Positions 1 through 7,233 of a stretch of 8,295 nt of DNA are shown piece by piece (the stretch's first letter is position 1; every line of letters begins with the position of its first letter). A program made the translations under genes and the position numbers. The stretch is from positions 1 to 8,295 of the forward strand of contig DAOWMR010000107.1 of NCBI GenBank assembly GCA_030642995.1. Direction: 5' to 3'. The notes below the pieces were generated by a model. The model saw only the letters and a program-made list of their open reading frames with translations. It did not search any database and was not told the DNA's origin. The DNA is from Spirochaetales bacterium. GTDB lineage: Bacteria; Spirochaetota; Spirochaetia; DSM-27196; SLST01.

Positions 1-1
1 C

Positions 2-634
2 GACACCGAGGCCGGCAGGGTCCTCGCCGCCTGGGATTGCCGGTATAACCCGGAATCGGAGGGCGCCTATCTGTTCGAGCGATTCTATGACGCGCTGCGG
101 ACGGAGGTATTCGGCAAGAACGGTTTCGGGGAGGACGCGGAGATCTTCCTTGCCCGCCAGACCGGGATCTATGCCGACTTCTACCTCAACTTCAACCGGA
201 TACTCCTGTCCGACCATTCGGTTTGGTTTGCCGGCGAGACGAGGGAGGATCTCTACCGAAGGATCATGGCCGAAGCGCTCGACGGGACAATCCTCACATG
301 GGGCGAAACTCGGAAAGTCACCATGAGCCACATTATTTTCGGCGGGCAGCTCCCGAGGTTCCTGGGCTTTGACCGTGGACCCATAGTACTCCCGGGAGGT
401 CGAGCAACAATCAACCAGGGTCAGATCTACCGCAGTGCCGGCCGCACGACAACCTTCGCCCCCTCGCTCAGATTTGCTACCGACATGGGAACGAACGAGC
501 TGCACTCCAATTCCTCAGGCGGTCCGTCCGACCGTCGTTTTTCCCGCTGGTACGCGAGCGAAACGAAGCGGTGGATGGACAATGACTACAAGACGCTGAG
601 GGCTGATCCGGGGGAGCAGAGATACCGGTTCTGA
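2..634 (+). CDS. Penicillin acylase family protein (S45 Ntn hydrolase), C-terminal part
   Basis: Reading from base 2 gives an uninterrupted 210-residue C-terminal fragment ending at TGA; the start lies outside the window. The tail matches the end of the penicillin amidase (peptidase S45) beta chain. It has a glycine-rich strand (PGGRATINQ), then a PSLRF..DMG segment, then a GGPSDRRFSRWY segment and a W-x-x-x-D-Y-x-x-L ending, in the usual order for the family. The family hydrolyses amide bonds (beta-lactams, N-acyl homoserine lactones, N-acyl amino acids) after self-cleavage that exposes a catalytic N-terminal Ser. That Ser and the self-cleavage site are upstream of this window, so activity cannot be judged here. 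The gene converges on the ABC operon with a 43-bp gap and is probably not functionally tied to it. Family assignment is fairly sure; the substrate is unknown. Confidence 0.82.
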   Translation, partial: DTEAGRVLAAWDCRYNPESEGAYLFERFYDALRTEVFGKNGFGEDAEIFLARQTGIYADFYLNFNRILLSDHSVWFAGETREDLYRRIMAEALDGTILTWGETRKVTMSHIIFGGQLPRFLGFDRGPIVLPGGRATINQGQIYRSAGRTTTFAPSLRFATDMGTNELHSNSSGGPSDRRFSRWYASETKRWMDNDYKTLRADPGEQRYRF

Positions 635-677
635 CCGGCACAGCGATGCGAGCAGGCCAAGGTCCAAGAGCTCATCC

Positions 678-2666
678 TCATGTAAGGTGGGCTGCGGCAG
701 TGGTTTGGAACGGTCGTCGGACCAGGAGAAACAGAACAGCGAGGAGAACGACATTGACCACAGATCCCGCAGCGAACAGTCCCCATGCCGGGGCGCCGGA
801 TGCAATAGTACCTACCGTGTTGTGCAGGTACATGGAAATCGGGAACTTGCGTTGGTCGGTGAGGAATATGAGTGGGATCAGGAAGCCGTTCCAGGCAGTC
901 AAGAAAGAAATCAACGCCGCGTTGATGACCGCGGGTCCACAAATCGGAAAGAGAATTCGTCGGAAGTACTGGCCGGTCCCGGCTCCTGCGATGCGAGCGG
1001 TGTCAAACAGAGAAGACGGAAGCTCGCGAACGAATGAGTGGATGACGATGAACGCAATCGGCGCAGCCTGGAAGGCGTACAGCAGAACGAGCGGTACGTG
1101 CGTGTCGATCAGTCTCACAACGACAAAGACCGTGAACAACGGGATGAGGGAATGGATACCTCCCGACAGACGGAGGAACTGAAGACCCAGAAACACCTTT
1201 CGGCCGGAAGTGGTCAGGAGTGCAATCGCAGCGGCCGCCGGGAATGCGACGCCGACGGTGGCCACCGCGGTGAGGCCGGCCAGACGCATCGTGTTGAAGA
1301 GCGCGACGAGAAAACCGCGATCGGAAAAGAGTTCACCGTAGTTCCTCAATCCGAAGAAGGGCGGGATGACGGAATCGACAAACACGCTGTTCACGCCGGA
1401 GAAACTCACCCACAGAAGCAGGTAGAGGAAGGTTCCCGCCGCCACCGCAGCTATGAGCCAGGCCGATGTGCGACCGACGGCCCACAGGGCGTTCGCAACC
1501 CTGCGAGCTCCCGCCCGGCTGGATCCGATCCGGTCACGGACAACGCGCCTCGATGTGGCGATCCCGTATCGACATTGCGCGATCAGAAAGACCAACGGCA
1601 CCACCGCCGGCTGGAATCCCTGAAGCACGCCGAGCCGGATGGTGAGGATTGCGGTGTAGAGAAGGTACGCGCCGGACGCTGCTGAAATGATCCAATAGCG
1701 GGCGGACTTGAACAACAAGGCGGCGCCCAGGCTGAGTATCGTGATGAATCCTACGATCGACCTGTCAAACACGAGGACGGCAACACTGGTCAGTGCAATG
1801 AAGAACAGGAACGCAGAGTCCCGCCTGCGGACCACGAGCCACGTAGCGGCAAGGCAGAGAAATACGAGAAGCGTGACCGTCGCGTAAGCTACCGGCAGAA
1901 CAAAACTACCGGAGAACTGAAAGAGATCGTAGAGGTAGATCTCAATCGTGGTCGTTGCCCCCACCACGTAGCCGGCGGTGATCCCATCGATAAGTGGCGG
2001 GCCACCGGCAGTCATGAGAAACGGCAACGTGAACTCTCCAAATCCCTCAACCAGTCCAACAACGATCAGAACAAGGAGGATCTCATGGGCCTGCGGAACG
2101 AAAATGAACCGCGTTGTCTGCCATTCCGTGGCGCCGTCGATGCGGGCCGCTTCCACGATTGTTCTCGGGACCGTTCGGAACACTGCATACAGAATGAACA
2201 CCGCCGGAGGTGTGCTTCTCAGTACACTGGTGAAGAGAACCGTGAGGAAACTGCCCACCGGCTGCGTCAGCAGGTTCACGCGCAGCCCCGTGATCGTATT
2301 GAAGAGAGACTCCCCGTTGATTCCATGGAAGAATAGCCGCCAAATGGGTGCAGAGATGAAAACAGGCACGATCCATGGTACTGCGAGAATCACCATCGCC
2401 ACCGGGAAGAGGCGCGGCCGCACATAGATGCTCACTGCAATCGGAAAAGCGAGGAGGAGTACTCCGAATGTTGTTGCGAACGCCCATACCGTTGAGATCT
2501 TGGCCGCGTAGAGAATGGCCCGATCCTGGAACAGCATTTCAAGCGACGCCAGCCCTTCTCGAGAGAGAGTCTGAGCGGCGCCGGAGATGACCGGTACGAC
2601 GCCGCTCAGGAGCGCCAGCAGAGACAACGGCAGAAGGAACGGGATGATCCGCTTACAGTCGTTCAC
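678..2666 (-). CDS. Fused sugar-type ABC transporter permease (MalF-like + MalG-like in one chain)
   Basis: A 662-residue inner-membrane protein. Residues 1-280 resemble a CUT1 (MalF/UgpA-type) permease with about six hydrophobic segments and an intact EAA loop at 172-191 (EAARIDGA), which docks the ATPase. Residues 400-662 resemble the MalG partner, with a degenerate EAA loop at 555-574 (DTARIAGAG, where the usual acidic D is A). Between them, at about 285-364, lie four further hydrophobic stretches that neither family normally has, followed by an Arg-rich stretch (373-389). CUT1 permeases are normally two separate proteins of about 280-300 residues, so this is a single-chain heterodimer. 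The start is GTG, overlapping the upstream stop by four bases (GTGA, 2663-2666). There is no good Shine-Dalgarno, so translational coupling to the upstream gene is likely. The ATPase must be encoded elsewhere. Permease assignment is confident; the substrate is unknown. Confidence 0.88.
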   Translation of the reverse strand: MNDCKRIIPFLLPLSLLALLSGVVPVISGAAQTLSREGLASLEMLFQDRAILYAAKISTVWAFATTFGVLLLAFPIAVSIYVRPRLFPVAMVILAVPWIVPVFISAPIWRLFFHGINGESLFNTITGLRVNLLTQPVGSFLTVLFTSVLRSTPPAVFILYAVFRTVPRTIVEAARIDGATEWQTTRFIFVPQAHEILLVLIVVGLVEGFGEFTLPFLMTAGGPPLIDGITAGYVVGATTTIEIYLYDLFQFSGSFVLPVAYATVTLLVFLCLAATWLVVRRRDSAFLFFIALTSVAVLVFDRSIVGFITILSLGAALLFKSARYWIISAASGAYLLYTAILTIRLGVLQGFQPAVVPLVFLIAQCRYGIATSRRVVRDRIGSSRAGARRVANALWAVGRTSAWLIAAVAAGTFLYLLLWVSFSGVNSVFVDSVIPPFFGLRNYGELFSDRGFLVALFNTMRLAGLTAVATVGVAFPAAAAIALLTTSGRKVFLGLQFLRLSGGIHSLIPLFTVFVVVRLIDTHVPLVLLYAFQAAPIAFIVIHSFVRELPSSLFDTARIAGAGTGQYFRRILFPICGPAVINAALISFLTAWNGFLIPLIFLTDQRKFPISMYLHNTVGTIASGAPAWGLFAAGSVVNVVLLAVLFLLVRRPFQTTAAAHLT

Positions 2667-4081
2667 ATGTCGAGCTCTATCGATACGACGTTCCGGACGT
2701 TCTTGATGCCCGAAGGAACAATCGCGGCGTCGTCATCCCATACGATGATGAGCGGCCACTCGGACCCGGGCAATTCTTCCCCGTTTTTCTTGAGAGCGAG
2801 AATGACGTCATCGTTCTCGTGAAGCTCCCGAGAATCAAGGGTAATCGAAAAACCGTCCGACGCGGTGATGATCACGCCGTAACCGGCAACGGCGGCCTCG
2901 CGATTGTAGGGATCGATAGTCGAATCCTGACGGTGCGGCGCGTAGTGCGGGTCATCAGAGAACGCGAGCAGTTCATAGAGGGGAATCCCGGTGTACTCGT
3001 TGGTCTCGCCACGCCGGGAGAAGGTTACGGCCCTCCCGGTGAAGGCCATGGTACTCTGGAGCGTGCTTCTGTGCAGATCGTTGTTCATGGGACCACGCAT
3101 CCGGAGCGTGTAGTCACGATACCCCTCACCATCCACGAGAATCTCGGCGACCATTCGGACCGAAAGGTGACCGTCGATGTTGGGCGTGTTGGGGCCCACC
3201 TTGATCGTTCGCACGTATCCCGGATCCATCGGAAGCGGTTCGCCGTCTTTCTCAAAAGCCAGAAGCCATTGACCGTCCGCCTGATCCAGCACCTGGGCGC
3301 CGCTGTACGTCATTTCGTAGCCGTCTACGGCGACGAAGGTGATCTGCGTTTCTGCTTTCAACTGGACAAATTGCTCGAGCATCTCCTTGAGCAGGACTCC
3401 ACCATAAATCCCGGCGTTTACGACTCCTGCGGATGTTGTGTACTGCCCGGACGCCTCCCGGTAGAGAGAGAGCTGTTCAAGGTCGGCGAAAGAGTAGGCG
3501 TATTCGCAACCGTTGACGATCAGAACCAGCTCAAAGGCTGCCCGGGCCGCATCCGCGACACCACCTGCGAGGAGCGCCTCAACTGAGACAAGATCATTTA
3601 CCCAGAGACTACGGGAGGAGTCCCCGGTGATCCGTGGGTGAATCGTCTCACCGTTTCGCTCTACTGCAAAAAGGAGTGCATCACTATCGAAATCGGCGGT
3701 GTTGAACGTTGCAGCGTATCCGTTCCGTGCGGTAAGGGTGACATCATAGCCGTCGGCCCAGAGAGTCCGATCCAGCTGCCACGGCTCCTCAAAATCTACA
3801 CTGTCAACGATTGCAAGGACCGCAGAGAGCGGAACACCGGCGTACACCACGGCCTCACCGCGCTCTTCAACCGTGACCGTTCGTCCGAGGTTCTGATCAA
3901 GGATCATGTCTCGGACTTCGTATGTCTGCAAATCGTGGTTTCGATATCCCGACAACTCCAGGGTCCAGGTAGGCGAAGTGACGGCGTCAACTGCCTCGGT
4001 GTCGTCGGCAATCACCGGAACGGTTCCAATGAACAGCGCAATCAGCACCACGGCGATAGTAGGAATTCCCTTCTTCTCCAT
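2663..4081 (-). CDS. Exported protein with three tandem cofactor-less sulfite-oxidase-fold (Oxidored_molyb-like) domains
   Basis: A 472-residue protein with an N-terminal signal peptide (about 1-25, cleavage near VIA|DD), hence periplasmic. The rest is three diverged copies of one domain, at about 37-171, 182-316 and 325-471. Each has a G-[IV]-[PL]-L-x-x-[LMV]-L element (YAGVPLSAVL, YGGVLLKEML, YTGIPLYELL), then D/N-G-[YF] before a beta strand, then an LAF/LAL-x-K-[DN]-G-E strand, and a final V-x-x-[IV]-E-type strand. This pattern recalls the molybdopterin-binding fold of sulfite oxidase/MsrP (PF00174). The Moco-ligating Cys is absent: the only Cys is C192, in the wrong place. A binding or structural role is therefore more likely than redox catalysis. 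It sits between the binding-protein gene (15-bp gap) and the permease (4-bp overlap), so it is probably an accessory or second recognition subunit of the importer. An AGGAG at 4094-4098 lies 12 bases before the ATG. Confidence 0.68.
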   Translation of the reverse strand: MEKKGIPTIAVVLIALFIGTVPVIADDTEAVDAVTSPTWTLELSGYRNHDLQTYEVRDMILDQNLGRTVTVEERGEAVVYAGVPLSAVLAIVDSVDFEEPWQLDRTLWADGYDVTLTARNGYAATFNTADFDSDALLFAVERNGETIHPRITGDSSRSLWVNDLVSVEALLAGGVADAARAAFELVLIVNGCEYAYSFADLEQLSLYREASGQYTTSAGVVNAGIYGGVLLKEMLEQFVQLKAETQITFVAVDGYEMTYSGAQVLDQADGQWLLAFEKDGEPLPMDPGYVRTIKVGPNTPNIDGHLSVRMVAEILVDGEGYRDYTLRMRGPMNNDLHRSTLQSTMAFTGRAVTFSRRGETNEYTGIPLYELLAFSDDPHYAPHRQDSTIDPYNREAAVAGYGVIITASDGFSITLDSRELHENDDVILALKKNGEELPGSEWPLIIVWDDDAAIVPSGIKNVRNVVSIELDM

Positions 4082-4096
4082 TTTTGTCGTGCTCTC

Positions 4097-5635
4097 CTAT
4101 TGGGTTGAAGTACGAAGTGCCGCATTGCGGAGGAGTTCGTCACCGGTAGCGAGCATTTCTTCAACGCTCATCTGGTCGGTGAACACGAATCTCAACAAAC
4201 GCCACATCAGCGACTTGTAGGTTGCATACGACCGCTCGGCCGGGACCGGGATGCCTATGCGGTAGCTCTCTTCCAACACCTCGAAATAGGGGTGCGAATC
4301 GCGGATCAGCTCCCACGCAGGGGCGGAAGCCGGCATCTTCCGCAGGGGGAGAGAAACCGCGGCCTGGACCGCCGGTGTGGAGAGGTATTGAATCAGGCGA
4401 CGGGCAAGAACCGGATGCCGTGCACGGCGAGGTACGGCCAGCCCTTTGAAATCAAGAAACGGCGCCACGTGTCGCCCTGTCCCGGGAACCGCCGGGTAGG
4501 GGAGCACCGAGAACGGAAGCCCAAGACGCTCGAAGTGCGGAATGCTGTAGGATCCCGAGAGGATCATGGCTACTCGGCCGGTGGCAAAATAGGCCGTCAT
4601 GGCGTCGCGCTCCATGACCTCCAGGTACCCGCGTTCACGAAGATAGAGCAGGTACTCCACGGCGCTCCGGGTAGGTTCATCATCTACGACGACACGCCCC
4701 TGCACGTCCACGATCCGATCTTTTCCAAACCCAATCACGAAGGGGGTCAGCCAGTAGGCGGAGTAGGCATTCCACGAGATGGGAATGCCCGCGGCTTCTC
4801 CGTCCTCGGCGCCGTGTGCGTCGCGGGCCAGCAGTTCGGCGGACAAACCTTCAAGGTCCTCAAGTGTCCACGAGAGTGACGGCCGTTCGGTGATGAGGTT
4901 GGTGTTGTAGAAGAGGAGATGAGAATCGAAGTAGAACGGGTATGCCCAGGTCCTCCCGGCATAGTCAAAGGCGCCCCTCCCCTTCCCCAACACATTCTCG
5001 GAGAGCATCGATTCGATCGGCTGCAGGGTGTGATTGTCCACGAGATCTGCAAGGTAGTCGGACTGAATCATCACAAGATCCGCAGGGATTCCGCCCGCCC
5101 TGCTCACTGCGATCAGCTTGCTCCTGCTGTTCGGAATCTCCGAGATAGCAATATCAAGTCCGTGCAACTCCGCGAATCGCTGGATCTCGGCGCCGATGAG
5201 GTCGGTGCCCTCCCAGCTGAGCCAAACCTCCAGCTCCCTGCTATCAAGAGGCGCCCCCCAGAGGGAGATCGATTGAACACCCTCATAGATCTCCCCATCA
5301 AGAAAAAGCGACCAGCCGCCGCCTTCAGACCACACAACGGCATCGAACAGATGGTCGACAAGATGATCCCCGGTCGGGGAAGCAGTGGATTCGGCTGTGT
5401 CGATCTCCATTCTGTGAATGTCGTAGAAGAGCGGCAGGATGTCTCCGAGCGAAGAGCCCGATACAATCCGCGATTTGCCGTCGGGAGTCTCGACGAAATG
5501 GTCGCGACGCAGATCCAGCAGAACGGTGACGGGAATCCCTGTGGGCTCACCGTTCACCGCAAAATTGAGAGAGTATGCGAAGGCCGGCATCAATAGAAGG
5601 ATTGCCACAATCGCAATCGCGCGTGAGATGTTCAT
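4097..5635 (-). CDS. Extracellular solute-binding protein (family 1, MalE-like) with extra N-terminal domain
   Basis: A 512-residue periplasmic ligand-binding subunit of the ABC importer. I chose the ATG at 5635 because AAGGAG (5639-5644) lies just upstream and translation then opens directly with a signal peptide (about 1-22, ending AFAYS). A GTG at 5653 would add six residues, but it has no comparable ribosome binding site. From about residue 135 it follows the MalE-type pattern: LEVWLSWEG, an A-D-L-V-M-I-Q strand, W..YPFYFDSHLLFYN (about 230-244), GRVAMILSGSY (353-363), and FLDFKGLAVP (393-402). Residues 23-134 are extra: ordinary family members begin their first lobe right after the signal. 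This part contains SGSSLGDILPLF and GGGWSLFLDG segments that resemble the repeat domain of the downstream protein. It has no lipobox Cys, so it is soluble rather than a lipoprotein. First gene of the importer operon; ligand unknown. Confidence 0.85.
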   Translation of the reverse strand: MNISRAIAIVAILLLMPAFAYSLNFAVNGEPTGIPVTVLLDLRRDHFVETPDGKSRIVSGSSLGDILPLFYDIHRMEIDTAESTASPTGDHLVDHLFDAVVWSEGGGWSLFLDGEIYEGVQSISLWGAPLDSRELEVWLSWEGTDLIGAEIQRFAELHGLDIAISEIPNSRSKLIAVSRAGGIPADLVMIQSDYLADLVDNHTLQPIESMLSENVLGKGRGAFDYAGRTWAYPFYFDSHLLFYNTNLITERPSLSWTLEDLEGLSAELLARDAHGAEDGEAAGIPISWNAYSAYWLTPFVIGFGKDRIVDVQGRVVVDDEPTRSAVEYLLYLRERGYLEVMERDAMTAYFATGRVAMILSGSYSIPHFERLGLPFSVLPYPAVPGTGRHVAPFLDFKGLAVPRRARHPVLARRLIQYLSTPAVQAAVSLPLRKMPASAPAWELIRDSHPYFEVLEESYRIGIPVPAERSYATYKSLMWRLLRFVFTDQMSVEEMLATGDELLRNAALRTSTQ

Positions 5636-5638
5636 GTT

Positions 5639-5644
5639 CTCCTT
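5639..5644 (-). promoter_or_regulatory. Shine-Dalgarno deciding the solute-binding protein start
   Basis: The minus-strand sequence AAGGAG lies three bases before the ATG at 5635. The spacing is short but the match is strong, and the alternative GTG at 5653 lacks any such site. This supports the later start. Confidence 0.6.
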
Positions 5645-5650
5645 TCCAAA

Positions 5651-5707
5651 CACGGGAGGCCCTGCCGTTTCCAGCCGAACCCATCGGCTTTGCCCCGTGA
5701 CCGATGG
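5651..5707 (-). promoter_or_regulatory. Candidate structured 5' leader (hairpin/pseudoknot) of the importer operon
   Basis: In the minus-strand RNA, CCATCGG and CCGATGG (plus positions 5701-5707 and 5681-5687) form a perfect 7-bp stem closing a 13-base loop. The loop holds CACGGG (5694-5699), complementary to CCCGTG (5651-5656), which sits directly before the Shine-Dalgarno. This would form an H-type pseudoknot. A competing 6-bp hairpin, AGCCGA/TCGGCT (5673-5678 with 5684-5689), shares bases with the first stem, so the two cannot coexist. This arrangement would suit translational control. I do not recognise a known riboswitch class. The pairings are seen in the sequence; the function is inferred. 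Confidence 0.33.
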
Positions 5708-5804
5708 CCGTAGGAGACAAAGCTCGGAGACGTATGTGATTCGTACGCAAATTCAGTGACGGGGCTGCCTCGCGGACAAGCCGGCCCCACACCAACAACA
5801 ATGC

Positions 5805-5813
5805 ACTATACCA
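5805..5813 (-). promoter_or_regulatory. Candidate extended -10 promoter for the importer operon
   Basis: The minus strand reads TGGTATAGT: a TGn extension followed by TATAGT, five of six bases matching TATAAT. I see no good -35, which extended -10 promoters can lack. It lies about 20 bases past the aldehyde dehydrogenase stop and would give a leader of about 160 bases before the binding-protein gene. The importer genes may therefore be transcribed separately as well as by read-through. Confidence 0.35.
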
Positions 5814-5831
5814 GATGAGCCGGTCGCAATC

Positions 5832-7214
5832 CTACCGCCCGTGCTTCTCCCAGTGTTTCGTGAAGATACCTTCTTCAGTCGGCACCACGGGGGCAATAGG
5901 CTTCGAGACCCAGGTAACATTGCGGAAGTGCTTGTCGGTGATATTCTCGCTGGCGATGTTGCCACCCCACGTCCCGCACCCAAGGGTTAACGAGAACGGC
6001 ATGCCGTTGTCGTAATTGCCGCTGTTGGCGTAGCTCTGCGGCTGCCTGACTATCATCCGGCTGACCGGCGCGCCGACGGCAAGCTCCAGGATGTGCTCGT
6101 CGCTCGTCGAGTGAATGCCGCACGAGTGACCGTAACCCGAGAACCCGGTGATGTCCCGGACATACTGCACAGCCTCCGGGAACTCATTGTACTTCCAGAC
6201 GGTGAGAACCAGGGAGAGCTTCTCACCGGCAAACGGCTCATCGGGCCCGACTGCCTCCGCCTCGACCATCAGGAATCGAGTGTCGGGCGGAACATCAATC
6301 CCCGCAACCTCGGCGATGCTTGGGGCCGACTGCGCAACAACCTTCCGATTCAACGCATGTCCGTCCGGCCACATCGTTGCCCTGAGATTCGCCTTTTCAT
6401 CGGCCGAGCAAAGATAGCCACCCTTTGCCTTCAACTCCATCAGGAGTTGATCGTAGATGGCGGCCTGCACAACGATGGAGTTCTCACTGGAACAACTCGT
6501 TGCGTGATCAAAGGTCTTCCCCTTGAAAATCTTGTCCGCCGCGTCGGTAATGTCGGCGGTTTCGTCAACGACGACGGTGGCATTGCCCGCGCCCACTCCG
6601 TACGCCGGTGTGCCGCTCGAGTATGCCGCCTTCACCATTCCGGCGCCGCCGGTGGCTACGACCAGGTCCACTTCGCTCATCAGTTCCTGAGTGAGTCCCA
6701 CCGAGGGCTCCTCGATCCACTGAATCAGATCCACGGGACCGCCGATCTTCTCAATGCCTTCGCGCATGAACCTGGCCGCCAGTCCGGAACACCCTTTGGC
6801 CTTTGGATGCGGGGCAAAAATCATCGCGTTGCGGTTCTTCAGTATCGCAAGTCCGTTGCAGCCGACCGAAGAGGTGGGGTTCGTGACCGGGATGAGCGCG
6901 CCGACTATCCCGACCGGCTTTGCCACCTTGATGAGTCCCTTCTCGGGTATCTCCTCAATCACCCCGGCGGATTTGACGCCTTCAAGATCGCGGAGCGTAC
7001 CGAGGATCTTCTTCTGGTGCTTCAGAAGCTTGTCTTCGTACACACCCATGCCGGTTTCCTGGTAGGCAAGCTTCGCACACGCAACCGCGCTCTCCATCTT
7101 GTACACTTCCCACCCGACGGCGGCCACGAGTTCGTCAATTTGCTCTTGAGTGTAGAACTCAATTTGCTTCTGCGCCGCGCGGGCTCGCGCGATCATCTCC
7201 TGTATCAGACCCAC
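5832..7214 (-). CDS. CoA-acylating aldehyde dehydrogenase, sulfoacetaldehyde dehydrogenase (SauS)-like
   Basis: A 460-residue cytoplasmic enzyme of the acylating branch of the aldehyde dehydrogenase superfamily (AdhE N-terminal half/EutE/SauS), oxidising an aldehyde with NAD(P)+ and CoA to an acyl-CoA. Seen: PVGIVGALIPVTNPT (100-114) in the cofactor domain, DLVVATGGAGMVKAAYSSG (183-201), GVGAGN (206-211), the catalytic Cys C241 in FDHATSCSSEN, and the C-terminal GCGTWGGN..SENIT block typical of AdhE-like enzymes. The CSSEN context recalls SauS more than AdhE (CASEQ) or EutE/PduP (CIAEK), as I remember those families, so sulfoacetaldehyde to sulfoacetyl-CoA is a candidate reaction; acetaldehyde or another short aldehyde remains possible. 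I chose GTG at 7214 because AAGGAG lies seven bases upstream; TTG at 7253 and ATG at 7241 have no such site. It is divergent from the GntR regulator, which probably controls it, and is co-directional with the importer operon. Confidence 0.83.
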   Translation of the reverse strand: MGLIQEMIARARAAQKQIEFYTQEQIDELVAAVGWEVYKMESAVACAKLAYQETGMGVYEDKLLKHQKKILGTLRDLEGVKSAGVIEEIPEKGLIKVAKPVGIVGALIPVTNPTSSVGCNGLAILKNRNAMIFAPHPKAKGCSGLAARFMREGIEKIGGPVDLIQWIEEPSVGLTQELMSEVDLVVATGGAGMVKAAYSSGTPAYGVGAGNATVVVDETADITDAADKIFKGKTFDHATSCSSENSIVVQAAIYDQLLMELKAKGGYLCSADEKANLRATMWPDGHALNRKVVAQSAPSIAEVAGIDVPPDTRFLMVEAEAVGPDEPFAGEKLSLVLTVWKYNEFPEAVQYVRDITGFSGYGHSCGIHSTSDEHILELAVGAPVSRMIVRQPQSYANSGNYDNGMPFSLTLGCGTWGGNIASENITDKHFRNVTWVSKPIAPVVPTEEGIFTKHWEKHGR

Positions 7215-7221
7215 GGTAAGA

Positions 7222-7227
7222 CTCCTT
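7222..7227 (-). promoter_or_regulatory. Shine-Dalgarno deciding the aldehyde dehydrogenase GTG start
   Basis: The minus strand has AAGGAG exactly seven bases before the GTG at 7214, an ideal spacing. This favours the 460-residue product over longer forms starting at TTG 7253 or ATG 7241. Confidence 0.7.
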
Positions 7228-7233
7228 CGGTCG

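Noticed and set aside
1..20. Resemblance of the first bases to 7673-7690 (GACACCGAG..GCCGGCAGG) as a direct repeat
   Set aside because: Short and imperfect; each copy lies inside an unrelated coding frame, so chance is the simplest explanation.
625..638. A CCGGT-TCTG-ACCGG hairpin at the end of the penicillin acylase gene as a terminator
   Set aside because: The stem is only five pairs, overlaps the stop codon and has no following T tract on either strand. The 43-bp convergent gap shows no convincing terminator.
646..1685. Open frames of 178 and 215 codons on the plus strand opposite the permease
   Set aside because: The products are rich in R, E, G and Q without domain character, as expected for antisense of hydrophobic membrane-protein codons. 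The minus-strand permease is clear.
678..2666. The fused permease as two genes joined by a sequencing error
   Set aside because: The frame continues through a central hydrophobic region of over 100 codons with no leftover stop or start-site remnant, so a real fusion is more likely, though homologues should confirm it.
2819..3586. A 255-codon plus-strand frame opposite the three-repeat protein
   Set aside because: It is antisense to a frame with a signal peptide and internal repeats, and has no ribosome binding site or family resemblance that I can see.
4919..5596. A 225-codon plus-strand frame opposite the binding-protein gene
   Set aside because: Antisense shadow; the minus-strand reading matches the MalE-like pattern throughout.
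5651..5720. Assignment of the leader to a known riboswitch (cyclic di-GMP GEMM, because of GCAAAGCC in the minus strand; also Moco, fluoride and ZTP types)
   Set aside because: Only short matches exist, and the stems do not follow the known arrangement of any of these classes, so I report it as unclassified.
5761..5788. A GGGGC...GCCCC inverted repeat after the aldehyde dehydrogenase as a terminator
   Set aside because: Five-pair stem with an 18-base interior that pairs poorly and no T tract, so termination between the dehydrogenase and the importer is not supported.
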